Of a stretch of DNA of 64,000 nucleotides, positions 7,551-15,538 are shown piece by piece. The notes beneath the pieces were generated by a model. That model saw nothing but the letters and a program-made list of their open reading frames with translations. It was not told the DNA's origin and ran no database searches. Source of the stretch: an uncultured Faecalibacterium sp. (GTDB taxonomy: Bacteria > Bacillota > Clostridia > Oscillospirales > Ruminococcaceae); NCBI GenBank assembly GCA_934512105.1, contig CAKSWQ010000002.1, forward strand, positions 9,478-73,477. The letters run 5' to 3'. The position numbers and the translations under genes are program-made. Within the stretch, counting starts at the first letter, position 1. Each line of letters starts with the position of its first letter.

Positions 7551-9245
7551 ATGAAACGCATTTCTCGTCGTAATTTCCTCAAGGTTGCAGGCGTGGGTGC
7601 CGCTGCTCTGGGTCTGGCAGCCTGTGGCGGCAGCAAGTCCGGTTCTACCGCAACCTCCGGTTCTGCTTCTTCCGCTGCTGGTTCTTCTACCGGCAGTGTC
7701 AACACCGCTGGCTTTACCGTCCAGTACGGCCCCAACCCCGAGACTCTGGATCCCTCTTTGAACAACGCTGTTGATGGCGCCAACACCATCATCACCATCT
7801 TCGAGCCCCTGCTGATCATCAACGAGAACAACGAAGTTGTTGGCGGCCAGGCTGAGAGCTGGGAAGCAAGCGAGGACGGTCTGACCTGGACCTTCACCAT
7901 GCGTGACGGTCTGAAGTGGAGCGATGGCACTGACCTTACCGCTAAGGACTTTGAGTACACCTTCAAGCGTATGGTCAACCCCGACACCGCAGCTCCCTAC
8001 GCAGAGACCTGCCTGGGCATGATCGACGGCTTTGAGGCAGCTCAGGCTGGTGATACCGACGCTCTGAACGTCAAGGCAAGCGACGACGGCAAGACCCTGA
8101 CCATCGTGCTGTCCTACCCCTGCTCCTACTTCGACAAGATGGCCGCATTCGCAGCTATGAGCCCTGTGCAGCAGGCTACCGTTGAGGCCAACGGCGACGC
8201 ATGGTGCACCTCCGCTGAGACCTTCGTCTCCAACGGCCCCTACATGATCACCGAGTGGACTCCTTCCGAGCGTATCGTTCTGTCCAAGAACCCCAACTAC
8301 GTTGGCGGCTGGGATAACTCCAAGATCGTTTCCGACAGCATCACCCTGTTGCTGCTGGAGGACTCTTCCGCTTGCTTCGCTGCTTACAACAGCGGCGAGG
8401 CTGTCCTGATCAAGGACGTGCCCACTGACGAGATCCCCAGCCTGACCAAGGCAGAGGACGGCGGCGACTTCTATGTTGACACCATTCTGGGCACCTACTA
8501 CGTCAGCCTGAACCTGCAGCACGATGCCTTCAAGGATGCCAAGGTCCGCAAGGCTCTGGCTCTGGCCATCGACCGCGACTATGTTGCCAACACCATCATG
8601 CAGGGCACCTACACTGCTGCTTCCAACCTGGTTGGCCCCGGCATCGTGGACGAGAACGGTTACTTCTACGACAACGCAAACGGCGGTTCTCCCTACATTG
8701 CAGCTGACTACGAGGCAAATATGGCCGAGGCTAAGAAGCTGCTGGAAGAGGCTGGCTACCCCAATGGCGAGGGCTACCCCACCATCGAGTACAGCACCAA
8801 CGATTCCGGCTACCATGTGCCTCTGGCAGAGTACCTGCAGCAGACTTGGGGCGATCTGGGCATCACTTTGAGCATCAGCAAGATGGAGTGGTCTGCCTTC
8901 ACCGCTGCTCGCCGTGCAGGCGAGTACGATGTTGCCCGTAACGGCTGGGTCATGGACTACAACGATCCTTCCAACATGGTCGAGCTGTTCTGCACCGGCA
9001 ACGGCAACAACGATGGTAAGTACTCCAACGCTGACTTCGATGCTGCTGTCGAGGCTTCCCGCGTTGCTGATGCCGCCGAGCACTTTGCACAGCTGCACAA
9101 GGCTGAGGACATCCTGATGGAGGATATGGGCTGCATCCCCGTTGCTTACTACAACGACTTCTGGCTGCAGACCTCTTCTCTGAAGGGCACCTGGCACAGC
9201 CCCTACGGCTACTGGTACCTGCAGTACGGCTACATCGAGGAGTAA
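7551..9245 (+). CDS. oppA: Oligopeptide-binding lipoprotein OppA (SBP family 5)
   Basis: A 564-residue extracytoplasmic substrate-binding protein for the importer just upstream. The signal has a Tat-like SRRNFLK (residues 4-10), a hydrophobic core and the lipobox LAAC with Cys23, followed by a Gly/Ser/Thr linker (about 24-50). The mature part has family-5 hallmarks: PETLDPSLNN, an SWEASEDGLTWTF segment near residue 105, DGLKWSDGTDLTAKDFEYTFKR and DVRKALALAIDR-like KVRKALALAIDRDYV. Codon use is strongly biased, as in an abundant protein. Ribosome site AAGGAAGG lies before the ATG. The ligand is probably peptides, from neighbours. Confidence 0.94.
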   Translation: MKRISRRNFLKVAGVGAAALGLAACGGSKSGSTATSGSASSAAGSSTGSVNTAGFTVQYGPNPETLDPSLNNAVDGANTIITIFEPLLIINENNEVVGGQAESWEASEDGLTWTFTMRDGLKWSDGTDLTAKDFEYTFKRMVNPDTAAPYAETCLGMIDGFEAAQAGDTDALNVKASDDGKTLTIVLSYPCSYFDKMAAFAAMSPVQQATVEANGDAWCTSAETFVSNGPYMITEWTPSERIVLSKNPNYVGGWDNSKIVSDSITLLLLEDSSACFAAYNSGEAVLIKDVPTDEIPSLTKAEDGGDFYVDTILGTYYVSLNLQHDAFKDAKVRKALALAIDRDYVANTIMQGTYTAASNLVGPGIVDENGYFYDNANGGSPYIAADYEANMAEAKKLLEEAGYPNGEGYPTIEYSTNDSGYHVPLAEYLQQTWGDLGITLSISKMEWSAFTAARRAGEYDVARNGWVMDYNDPSNMVELFCTGNGNNDGKYSNADFDAAVEASRVADAAEHFAQLHKAEDILMEDMGCIPVAYYNDFWLQTSSLKGTWHSPYGYWYLQYGYIEE

Positions 9246-9296
9246 TTTCCTCTGTGTGCTGTGCAGCGTAAGTTGAACCGTAAATCATAAGCACTA

Positions 9297-9337
9297 AGCA
9301 CCCCGCTGACCGGAAACGGCTGGCGGGGTGCTTTTTT
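9297..9337 (+). terminator. Rho-independent terminator of oppA
   Basis: AAGCACCCCGC pairs with GCGGGGTGCTT around an inner CCG/CGG, followed by a T run at 9332-9337. Confidence 0.9.
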
Positions 9338-9350
9338 GCTGTTATCCTGC

Positions 9351-9395
9351 AAAAAAGACGAGTGCTCGGCAAAACCGAGCACTCGTCTTTTTATA
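9351..9395. terminator. Bidirectional terminator between convergent genes
   Basis: GACGAGTGCTCGG and CCGAGCACTCGTC around CAAAA, with A6 on the left and T5 on the right, so it works on both strands. On the minus strand it closes the gene ending at 9422. Confidence 0.88.
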
Positions 9396-9421
9396 CAAAA
9401 TAATGATATAGCGGGCTTTGC

Positions 9422-10180
9422 TTACACCGCAGCCATAGCAGCCAGAACGCTCTGCCAGCTCTTGCTGCGTGCGGCAGGCACCGGTGCGGGGCGGGTGTGC
9501 CGTGCAGCCGGAGCAGTATGGCAGGCTCCGGAGGCTACCGTCAGGGCAGGGGAGGGGCAGAAGTACACAGCGGTGTCCCTTGCCAGCCACTGCGCCGCCA
9601 GTGCGGCGGCCTGCGGGTCAGACTGCAGGGTACGGCGCTCGTTCCCGGCCAGAAAATCTGCCAGCCAGTACAAAATGGCAGCAAGCGGCAGGCAGGGGGA
9701 AGCGTCCTGATTCCAGTAATTCCAGCGTGCACCGCAGCCAAGGTAACTTTCCACCGTGATTTGTGCGCCGGTGCGGGCATTCTGCGGGATGGAGCCAACA
9801 TAGTTGGTCCCGGCACGCTGTCCCAGCTCCTCCACAAGGCGCTGGGTGCGGGCAGCATCCAGACGGTCCTCACGGCAGTAGGTGCGGAAGTCGGTCTGGC
9901 TCAGCAGGCTGTCTGCACTGGACGGAAAACGCCCGGTCAACTGCCCATCGGCATTGTGGCACAGCTGCCAGCCCTTGCGGAACAGCTGGAAATTCAGGCA
10001 GCGCCGCCCCATGGTGGAATAGCACACAAGGGCGCTCTGCTCCCCGGGCAGCTGTTTTACTTCAAGGTAGGCGTCATTGCCGCAGGTGTCCTGCAAACGG
10101 ACGGTGAGCAGCAGCTGTGCACCAGTGTGTAGGGTGGACATGGCGTTGTGCATGGCGTCAAAATAACGGGAAGCGTCCAT
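9422..10180 (-). CDS. Protein of unknown function beside the MoxR/VWA pair
   Basis: A 252-residue protein that I do not recognise. It starts at the ATG at 10180 behind a very good AGGAAGGAGATC site; the longer open frame upstream contains the promoter and is not coding. It has no membrane segment or signal, several Cys and Trp residues (for example GCGARWNYWNQD near 170), and an Ala/Pro/Arg-rich tail over the last 40 residues. It has its own promoter and lies directly downstream, same strand, of the VWA and MoxR-type genes but after their terminator. This suggests a third, separately expressed component or target of that pair, which is inference from position only. Confidence 0.7.
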   Translation of the reverse strand: MDASRYFDAMHNAMSTLHTGAQLLLTVRLQDTCGNDAYLEVKQLPGEQSALVCYSTMGRRCLNFQLFRKGWQLCHNADGQLTGRFPSSADSLLSQTDFRTYCREDRLDAARTQRLVEELGQRAGTNYVGSIPQNARTGAQITVESYLGCGARWNYWNQDASPCLPLAAILYWLADFLAGNERRTLQSDPQAAALAAQWLARDTAVYFCPSPALTVASGACHTAPAARHTRPAPVPAARSKSWQSVLAAMAAV

Positions 10181-10274
10181 GGTTGATCTCCTTCCTGAAA
10201 GCAAACAGCGAAACGTTGTAAAAATGCCAGCCGGGTAATCAGGCCGACAGGCTGCATAAAACTTCTCTGAACGT

Positions 10275-10303
10275 AGTATAGCATACTTTCGGGCGAAAAA
10301 CAA
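10275..10303 (-). promoter_or_regulatory. Promoter of the unknown gene ending at 9422
   Basis: On the minus strand TTGTTT (10303-10298), a 17-base spacer and TATACT (10280-10275), about 95 bases before the ATG. Confidence 0.7.
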
Positions 10304-10400
10304 CTGTAAGTTTTTCAAAACAACAAATTTTTGCAAAAATCTACGGTACAAAGCAAGCGGAAGTTCAAAATATGGTTGTGTCTTGAGATACACAGTTGTA

Positions 10401-10460
10401 AAAACGACCCCTGCGGGAAATGCCGACAAAGGCCGGATCTGCTCCCGCAGGGGTCGTTTT
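10401..10460. terminator. Terminator after the VWA gene
   Basis: AAAACGACCCCTGCGGG (10401-10417) and CCCGCAGGGGTCGTTTT (10444-10460) are perfect complements. The A/T ends make it active in both directions; it closes the minus-strand gene ending at 10467. Confidence 0.9.
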
Positions 10461-10466
10461 GCTTCT

Positions 10467-12221
10467 TTAATCGCCAAGTTCCCGGATCTCGTTCTGGATC
10501 AGCCGTCCGGCAGCGCGGGCAAGCTGATCCATGCCGCGGATGCGCGCCATATTTTTGCCGTAGATCTGCGCGGCGGCACCGGCGCTGCTATCCTCGCCCA
10601 TAAAAACGGCAGATACCCGCACTCCTTGCCGCTGTAAGGTGCGCACCTGCGCGGCGGTATCGGCCACACCGGCGGCGTCCTCGTAGGCACAGCCCAGCGG
10701 GTTCTGTGCTGTGGGCGGAATGCGGCGGCTGTCGTTGGGGCTGGCGTCGGTCAGCAGGATCATCAGGTGGCGCGGGGCAGGGCCGGGGGCGTACCGGATC
10801 AGATCGCCCGCTGCCCGCAGCGCCAGACCGTCCCGGTTCCAGCCGGAGGCAAAATAGCGGAAAATGTTCTGCCGGTTCTTGTCCGCAAAGGTTTTCAGCA
10901 CCCGCAGCACCGTGTAGCCCCGCAGGCTGCTAAAGGCGCTTACCCGCACCGGAATGCCGCAGTTGGCCAGACTTTCGGCCAGAATGACACCCTGCGCCGC
11001 GATCACCTCCTGACAGTGCAGGCGGGAGGCCGAGGCGTCCAGCAGCAGATCCACCGTAAAGGCGGGACAGTTCTCCTCCTCCGGGCACAAAAACACCCGG
11101 TTATCGTTCAGGTAAGGGGCGCGCCACACCCGCCCAGCGCACAGATCACCGCTGCGTGCCACCCGCTGGTCGGGCTGCTGATGCACCAGAATGCAGTTGC
11201 GGATCTGCTCGGTAAGGCGCAGCACCACGCTGCGGTGCAGCTCCTGATTTTTTGCGTAGTAAGCGCGGTTGCGCTCGGCCTGCAATTCGGCCTGCTGCGC
11301 CAGCTGCCGCGCCTCCGGGGTGGGCGCCTGCTCCGGGCTGGGCACCCCGGCGCTGAACCACAAATGACAGCCCAGATGCACTCCGGTGCACAGTTCCTGC
11401 TCGGCCTTGCGCAGCTGCTCCGGCGGGTAGAAGCAGCGCCCGAAGCAGCTTTCAATGTAGGCGCGATCCTGTGCGGCGCGCTGCTTCAGGGTGATATTTG
11501 CCCGGCGCTTGTCCACTGCCAACCCGCTGCCTGCGGCATCCACCGCACCGGAATGCTCCACCGTCACCCGGTCGGTCTTGATCATCTGGGTGGGCATGGT
11601 TTTGGTGGCAAGCTTTGCCCAGAAGCCTTGCAACCGCAGGTGCAGCGCGGGCTTCTGACGTACCTCGCCGTCAAACAGGGCAAATTTTGCAAAGAGCGCC
11701 AGCAGGCTGTTTTTGAGCTGTGCGGCATCCGGTACGTTCTCCGGTGCCAGCGCTGCGGCAAGGCTGCTCTCGTAGGGGGTCATGACCGGGGCAGTGCGTC
11801 CCAGCACCTTGCGCCAGCGTGCAGCCTGCATAGTGTACACCAGCTGGTTTTTCGCCATCCACTCCTGCCGCGAAAGCTTGTACTGGATGGCAAAAAAGTA
11901 ATCCGCATGGGAAAACCGCAGCGCTTCCAGCACCGGGCGGCAGGGCAGCTCCAGCCGGTAGGCGGCGTTTTCTAAGTACAGCCACGCCATATCGTCCAGC
12001 ATGGGCTGGCGCGTGTCGCCCTCCCAAGCGGAAAAGACGTCCCGGATCAGCGCGTCACCGTAGTATTTGTGCACCAGCCCGACGATGCAGTTCATGTAGA
12101 AATCAATGGTGCCGTCCGTATTGCGGGCCAGAAACAGCGGCTCAAAGCCGTAAGCTCCGGCAGCGGCCCAGACCTGATTGGCCGCGCGCCGCTCCTGCGC
12201 GGTGTAGCTTTGGGCGTCCAT
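10467..12221 (-). CDS. VWA-domain protein (CobT/NorD-like), partner of MoxR-type ATPase
   Basis: A 584-residue cytoplasmic protein. The C-terminal third is a von Willebrand A domain with the metal-ion site DASAS (residues 395-399, within DLLLDASASR) and a later LLTDASPND. The middle (about 300-345) is Gln/Arg-rich and probably coiled-coil. The N-terminal half is unassigned. Such VWA proteins act with MoxR-type AAA+ ATPases to load cofactors or remodel target proteins. Here the ATPase gene is directly upstream: its stop and this ATG share one base (TGATG), so translation is coupled. The target of the pair cannot be read from the window. Confidence 0.85.
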   Translation of the reverse strand: MDAQSYTAQERRAANQVWAAAGAYGFEPLFLARNTDGTIDFYMNCIVGLVHKYYGDALIRDVFSAWEGDTRQPMLDDMAWLYLENAAYRLELPCRPVLEALRFSHADYFFAIQYKLSRQEWMAKNQLVYTMQAARWRKVLGRTAPVMTPYESSLAAALAPENVPDAAQLKNSLLALFAKFALFDGEVRQKPALHLRLQGFWAKLATKTMPTQMIKTDRVTVEHSGAVDAAGSGLAVDKRRANITLKQRAAQDRAYIESCFGRCFYPPEQLRKAEQELCTGVHLGCHLWFSAGVPSPEQAPTPEARQLAQQAELQAERNRAYYAKNQELHRSVVLRLTEQIRNCILVHQQPDQRVARSGDLCAGRVWRAPYLNDNRVFLCPEEENCPAFTVDLLLDASASRLHCQEVIAAQGVILAESLANCGIPVRVSAFSSLRGYTVLRVLKTFADKNRQNIFRYFASGWNRDGLALRAAGDLIRYAPGPAPRHLMILLTDASPNDSRRIPPTAQNPLGCAYEDAAGVADTAAQVRTLQRQGVRVSAVFMGEDSSAGAAAQIYGKNMARIRGMDQLARAAGRLIQNEIRELGD

Positions 12222-13141
12222 CAGGCAAACAGCTTTCCGGCATCCAGCTTGGCCGGGATGCGCGCGGCAATCACGTCCCGGATCAGCCCCTGCTCGTAGG
12301 AGTCAAAGGCTTTATTGGTGATGCCCATATCCAGCGCCGCCCCGGCCGGGATGCCCCTGCGGATCAGCCGCAGCGCGTCCAGCATCCCGCGCAGATCCAG
12401 CGCCTTGGTAGAAATTTCGGCACTGTCGCACTTTTTCTGCAGGTCCAGAAACAGCAGCGCAAACTGGTGCACATATTTTGCGGCAAGGTCCGGGAACTGC
12501 GCCCGCAGCAGCTTTTCCAGATTATCCTGCGTGATGGTGGGCATCTGCACCACCGCAAAGCGGGAGGTAAGCGCCTCGTTCAGCTCCCGGGTGCCCGCGT
12601 AGCCGTAGTTCATGGTGGCGATAAAGCGGGTCTCCTCGGCCAGCGGGATGCGGTCGTACCCGGGCACATCGATGGCGCGGCGGAAGTCCAGCACCGCGTG
12701 CAGCACCGCCAGCGCCTCGTTTTTGGCCATGTTGATCTCGTCCAGCACGCCGAAGCCGCCGCACTGTGCGCAGCGGTACACCGGCCCGGGACGGAACACC
12801 ACCTGTCCGCCCGCAAAGGTATCCATGCCGATCAGGGAGGCGGCATCCATGTTTACATGAAAGGAGATGTCCCACGCGGGGCGGCCAAAGGCAGCGGCAA
12901 GGTTTTCTGCCAGCACGTTTTTGCCGGTGGCCTTTCCGCCGGCCAGCAGCAGATTTTCGCCGCAGAGGATAGCCGCCAGCGCCTGCTCCCACACCTCTTT
13001 GCCGTAGTAGATAAAGGCAGGGGCGGGGATGCGCGGGCGCAGCGCCTCGCTGAGCGGATGGGCGGCGCGGTATTCCTGCACCGCCGCAAGCAGGGCGGGG
13101 TCCACCCCTTCCTGCCGTAAGGTATCCAGAATATCCGACAT
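12221..13141 (-). CDS. MoxR/NorQ-type AAA+ ATPase
   Basis: A 306-residue chaperone-like ATPase. The Walker A-like loop is GGKATGKN (residues 68-75), with Asn where Ser/Thr is normal. Walker B is GVLDEINMAK (131-140), sensor 1 is FIATMNYG and the Arg finger region is LTSRFAVV. A CAQC pair sits at about 124-127, between Walker A and B. I choose the ATG at 13141 (MSDILDTL) with GAGGTG ahead of it; the longer frame upstream runs through the leader. First gene of the pair, followed by the VWA gene with a one-base overlap. Confidence 0.88.
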   Translation of the reverse strand: MSDILDTLRQEGVDPALLAAVQEYRAAHPLSEALRPRIPAPAFIYYGKEVWEQALAAILCGENLLLAGGKATGKNVLAENLAAAFGRPAWDISFHVNMDAASLIGMDTFAGGQVVFRPGPVYRCAQCGGFGVLDEINMAKNEALAVLHAVLDFRRAIDVPGYDRIPLAEETRFIATMNYGYAGTRELNEALTSRFAVVQMPTITQDNLEKLLRAQFPDLAAKYVHQFALLFLDLQKKCDSAEISTKALDLRGMLDALRLIRRGIPAGAALDMGITNKAFDSYEQGLIRDVIAARIPAKLDAGKLFA

Positions 13142-13251
13142 TTGTACAAACACCTCGATCTCTGACCGGGTGGGATGAACTGCCCGGTTTTCAGCCTTAT
13201 CATAGCACAATCGCGGCCATTTGTGTAGGGGGCGTGAAGGGCAAAAAACGC

Positions 13252-13287
13252 AAAGAGGGGCAGCCCCGACCGGGGCTGCCCCTCTTC
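13252..13287 (-). terminator. Terminator of the flavoprotein gene
   Basis: A strong hairpin with AAGAGGGGCAGCCCC on one side and its complement on the other. On the minus strand it is followed by TTGCGTTTTTTG, and it lies about 55 bases after the stop at 13344. Confidence 0.75.
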
Positions 13288-13343
13288 ACATGAAAAAGAA
13301 GAAAAGAAGAAACGCTTAGAGTATGCCGGAGAGACGCGCTTTA

Positions 13344-15365
13344 TCAGGCGTTCTCCAGACCGGCCATCTGCTTGACGGCCTTCATGGCGAAGGTCAGGGT
13401 GCGGCCCATCGCCACACCGGCCATCAGGCAGGGGTAGTTGTTGGCAAAGAAGCTGCCGGACATATCGCCGGTGATGTACAGACCCTCCATGGGCTGGTTG
13501 TTGGTATCCAGAGCCTGACCCTTTTCGTTGATGGCGATGCCCTGCTCGGTGGTCAGCAGAGAGGCACCCAGCCAGCAGCCGTAGAAGGGCGCAGTGCGGA
13601 TAGCGCTCAGACGGTAAGCGGGCTTGCCGAAGTCTTCGTCGTTCTGCTTGTCGTACAGCTCGTTGTAGCGCTCCACGGTAGCAAGGAAGGTGTCCTTGGC
13701 AGCACCGGTAAAGCCCATCTTGTCGGCCAGCTCGTCCAGAGTATCGCACTTGAACAATGCACCGGCCTCGATAGCCTCGTCCATCTTGCCCTGAATGTAC
13801 TTCTCACCGCCGTTGCGGGTCTGGGCAGAGCAGCCGATGGTGTGGAAACGCTTTGCGTCCTCCAGAATGTTGGCATCGCAGATCTGTGCGTAGACGCGGC
13901 CCGGCTGGTGGGCAGCAGCGTAGACGATATCGTTGTAGGGGCAGCTCTCGTTGGCAAAGCGCTCGCCGTTGCGGTTCACCTTCAGGAAGGGCTGGGTGCC
14001 GGGGTTGTACTGGCGAATCTTGCCGGGGAAGGCCTTGCCGCCAAAGGCGGAGTCGCTGTCCACATAACCGCCATCCACACCGGGGGCCACGATGCCGCGG
14101 TCAAACAGCATGGGAGCGGCTTCCTTGTCCAGATTAGCGCCTGCCCACACAGCGGCGCGGATGCCGTAGCCCTTGTCGGCGGGGGAGTAGGAGCAGGCAG
14201 TGGTCACGCTGGTGCCCAGCGGGTCCAGCTGCTCCATCATGTAGGGGTTGCCGGGGAAGCCGCCGCAGGCCAGCAGCACGCCCTGATTGGCGTTGTAGCG
14301 GATGAAGTGGTCGTCCTCGGTGCTCTGGGCGATGATGCCGGTAATGCGGCCCTCGCTGTTCTTTTCCAGCTTGGCCAGACTGGTCTTGAAGTCCACATCG
14401 TAGCCCAGCTCCTGAATATACTGCAGAAGCAGTTCGTTGCGGGCAACACCGCTGCTGCGGTCGTAGGTGTACTCGATCTCAGGATACATGAAATCGGTGT
14501 TATGCTCGGCGTTCTCTGCGGGCCACTTGGCCTCGTCACCGTAGGTGTAGATCATGTCTACGCCGTACTTCTCGGTCATGATCTCGTGTACAAAGCCGAT
14601 CATCTCGGCGGACTCGTTGATCCAGGTCTTGACAACGCGCTGGTCGCACTTGCCGGAGGCATAGCGGGAAATCTCGCTCAGCAGCTTGGCACGATCCATC
14701 TGGATACCCTGCTCCTGTGCACCAAAGCCATCAACAGCGCCAACCCAGTGGCGGGTGTCCTGCACGTTGGCGTTCTGCTCAATGACACGGAAGTTCAAAC
14801 CATTCTTGGCGGCATAGGCGGCAGCAAACATACCGCCGTTGCCTGCGCCCACGATGAGGATATCGGTGTCCACAGTCTCGGTAATGGCGGCCTCGTCGAT
14901 GTCAGGCTCTTTGCCCAGCCAGTCGTTTGCGTCGCCGGTGGGCAGCTGCACGCTGGAGACCACGGCCTCGCCCTTGGCCTGTGCGTAGCAGCTCTTGGCG
15001 GCCTTCATCACGGCATCGGAGGTGATGGTAGAGCCGGAAACGCCGTCGATCTCGGCAGAACCGGCAGCCAGCAGCTGCTCGCGCAGCTCATCGGCAGCAG
15101 CAGCGCCAAAGGAAGCGGTTTCGCCGGAGGTGTCCACCACTACGTCGGTGACAGCGCTGTCGGAGAAGGTCATGGTGACCTTGACAGTGGAGGAGATACC
15201 CTCGGCAGTGCCCTCGTAGGTGCCGGGGATGTACTGACCGGCAGCACCGGAGGTGGAAGCAGAGCTGGAAGCGGAATTGCAGGCGGCCAGAGCACCGGCG
15301 GTCACACCGCTCATGGCGGCAGCAGCGGCGATCTTGATAAAGCCCTTACGGGAGATCTTGTTCAT
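13344..15365 (-). CDS. Secreted flavin-dependent reductase (FMN-binding plus fumarate-reductase-like FAD domain)
   Basis: A 673-residue extracytoplasmic reductase. The N-terminus has a Tat-like SRKGFIK and a lipobox LAAC with Cys29, then a Ser-rich linker. An FMN-binding domain follows (about 46-130) with SGSTIT at 110-115, the Thr-containing motif where ApbE attaches FMN covalently. The rest is a fumarate-reductase/succinate-dehydrogenase-type FAD protein: dinucleotide motif ILIVGAGNGGMFAA (169-182) and VNRNGERFANES near residue 470. The architecture matches cell-surface reductases that pass electrons to small organic acceptors. The substrate is unknown. The ATG at 15365 is placed by AAAGAGAG 8 bases before it. 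A LysR gene is divergent and probably controls it. Confidence 0.88.
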   Translation of the reverse strand: MNKISRKGFIKIAAAAAMSGVTAGALAACNSASSSASTSGAAGQYIPGTYEGTAEGISSTVKVTMTFSDSAVTDVVVDTSGETASFGAAAADELREQLLAAGSAEIDGVSGSTITSDAVMKAAKSCYAQAKGEAVVSSVQLPTGDANDWLGKEPDIDEAAITETVDTDILIVGAGNGGMFAAAYAAKNGLNFRVIEQNANVQDTRHWVGAVDGFGAQEQGIQMDRAKLLSEISRYASGKCDQRVVKTWINESAEMIGFVHEIMTEKYGVDMIYTYGDEAKWPAENAEHNTDFMYPEIEYTYDRSSGVARNELLLQYIQELGYDVDFKTSLAKLEKNSEGRITGIIAQSTEDDHFIRYNANQGVLLACGGFPGNPYMMEQLDPLGTSVTTACSYSPADKGYGIRAAVWAGANLDKEAAPMLFDRGIVAPGVDGGYVDSDSAFGGKAFPGKIRQYNPGTQPFLKVNRNGERFANESCPYNDIVYAAAHQPGRVYAQICDANILEDAKRFHTIGCSAQTRNGGEKYIQGKMDEAIEAGALFKCDTLDELADKMGFTGAAKDTFLATVERYNELYDKQNDEDFGKPAYRLSAIRTAPFYGCWLGASLLTTEQGIAINEKGQALDTNNQPMEGLYITGDMSGSFFANNYPCLMAGVAMGRTLTFAMKAVKQMAGLENA

Positions 15366-15450
15366 AGGTACGCTCTCTTTCTTTTTGTTCTTCTTCGTGT
15401 TCCTTCTTATCGCGCAGCAAAGCAAAAGGTACTTTGCCGAATCCTTAACA

Positions 15451-15479
15451 ATTGTAGCGTAGAAGGGTGCTGTTTACAA
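15451..15479 (-). promoter_or_regulatory. Promoter of the flavoprotein gene, sharing -35 bases with the LysR promoter
   Basis: Minus strand: TTGTAA (15479-15474), 17 bases, TACAAT (15456-15451). The -35 bases are the reverse complement of nearly the same bases used as -35 by the rightward promoter. Confidence 0.75.
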
Positions 15480-15515
15480 TTCATATTTTTTATATTATAA
15501 TTTAGGATATCCTAA
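15473..15515 (+). promoter_or_regulatory. Promoter of the LysR gene with palindrome at the start site
   Basis: TTTACA (15473-15478), 17 bases, TATAAT (15496-15501). The perfect 14-base palindrome TTAGGATATCCTAA (15502-15515) lies at the expected start of transcription and may be an operator. Confidence 0.78.
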
Positions 15516-15538
15516 TGTATTGCGGGAGGGAGAAAAGC

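Noticed and set aside
9351..9395. Small-RNA reading of the symmetric hairpin after oppA
   Set aside because: A6 and T5 tails on both sides and convergent genes make a shared terminator the simpler explanation.
10181..10477. Upstream extension (about 99 residues) of the unknown gene ending at 9422
   Set aside because: It contains the promoter and part of the terminator of the previous gene; the ATG at 10180 has the strong AGGAAGGAG site.
13323..15500. 725-residue plus-strand frame opposite the flavoprotein gene
   Set aside because: Shadow of the FAD/FMN protein, whose signal peptide, domains and promoter are all on the minus strand.
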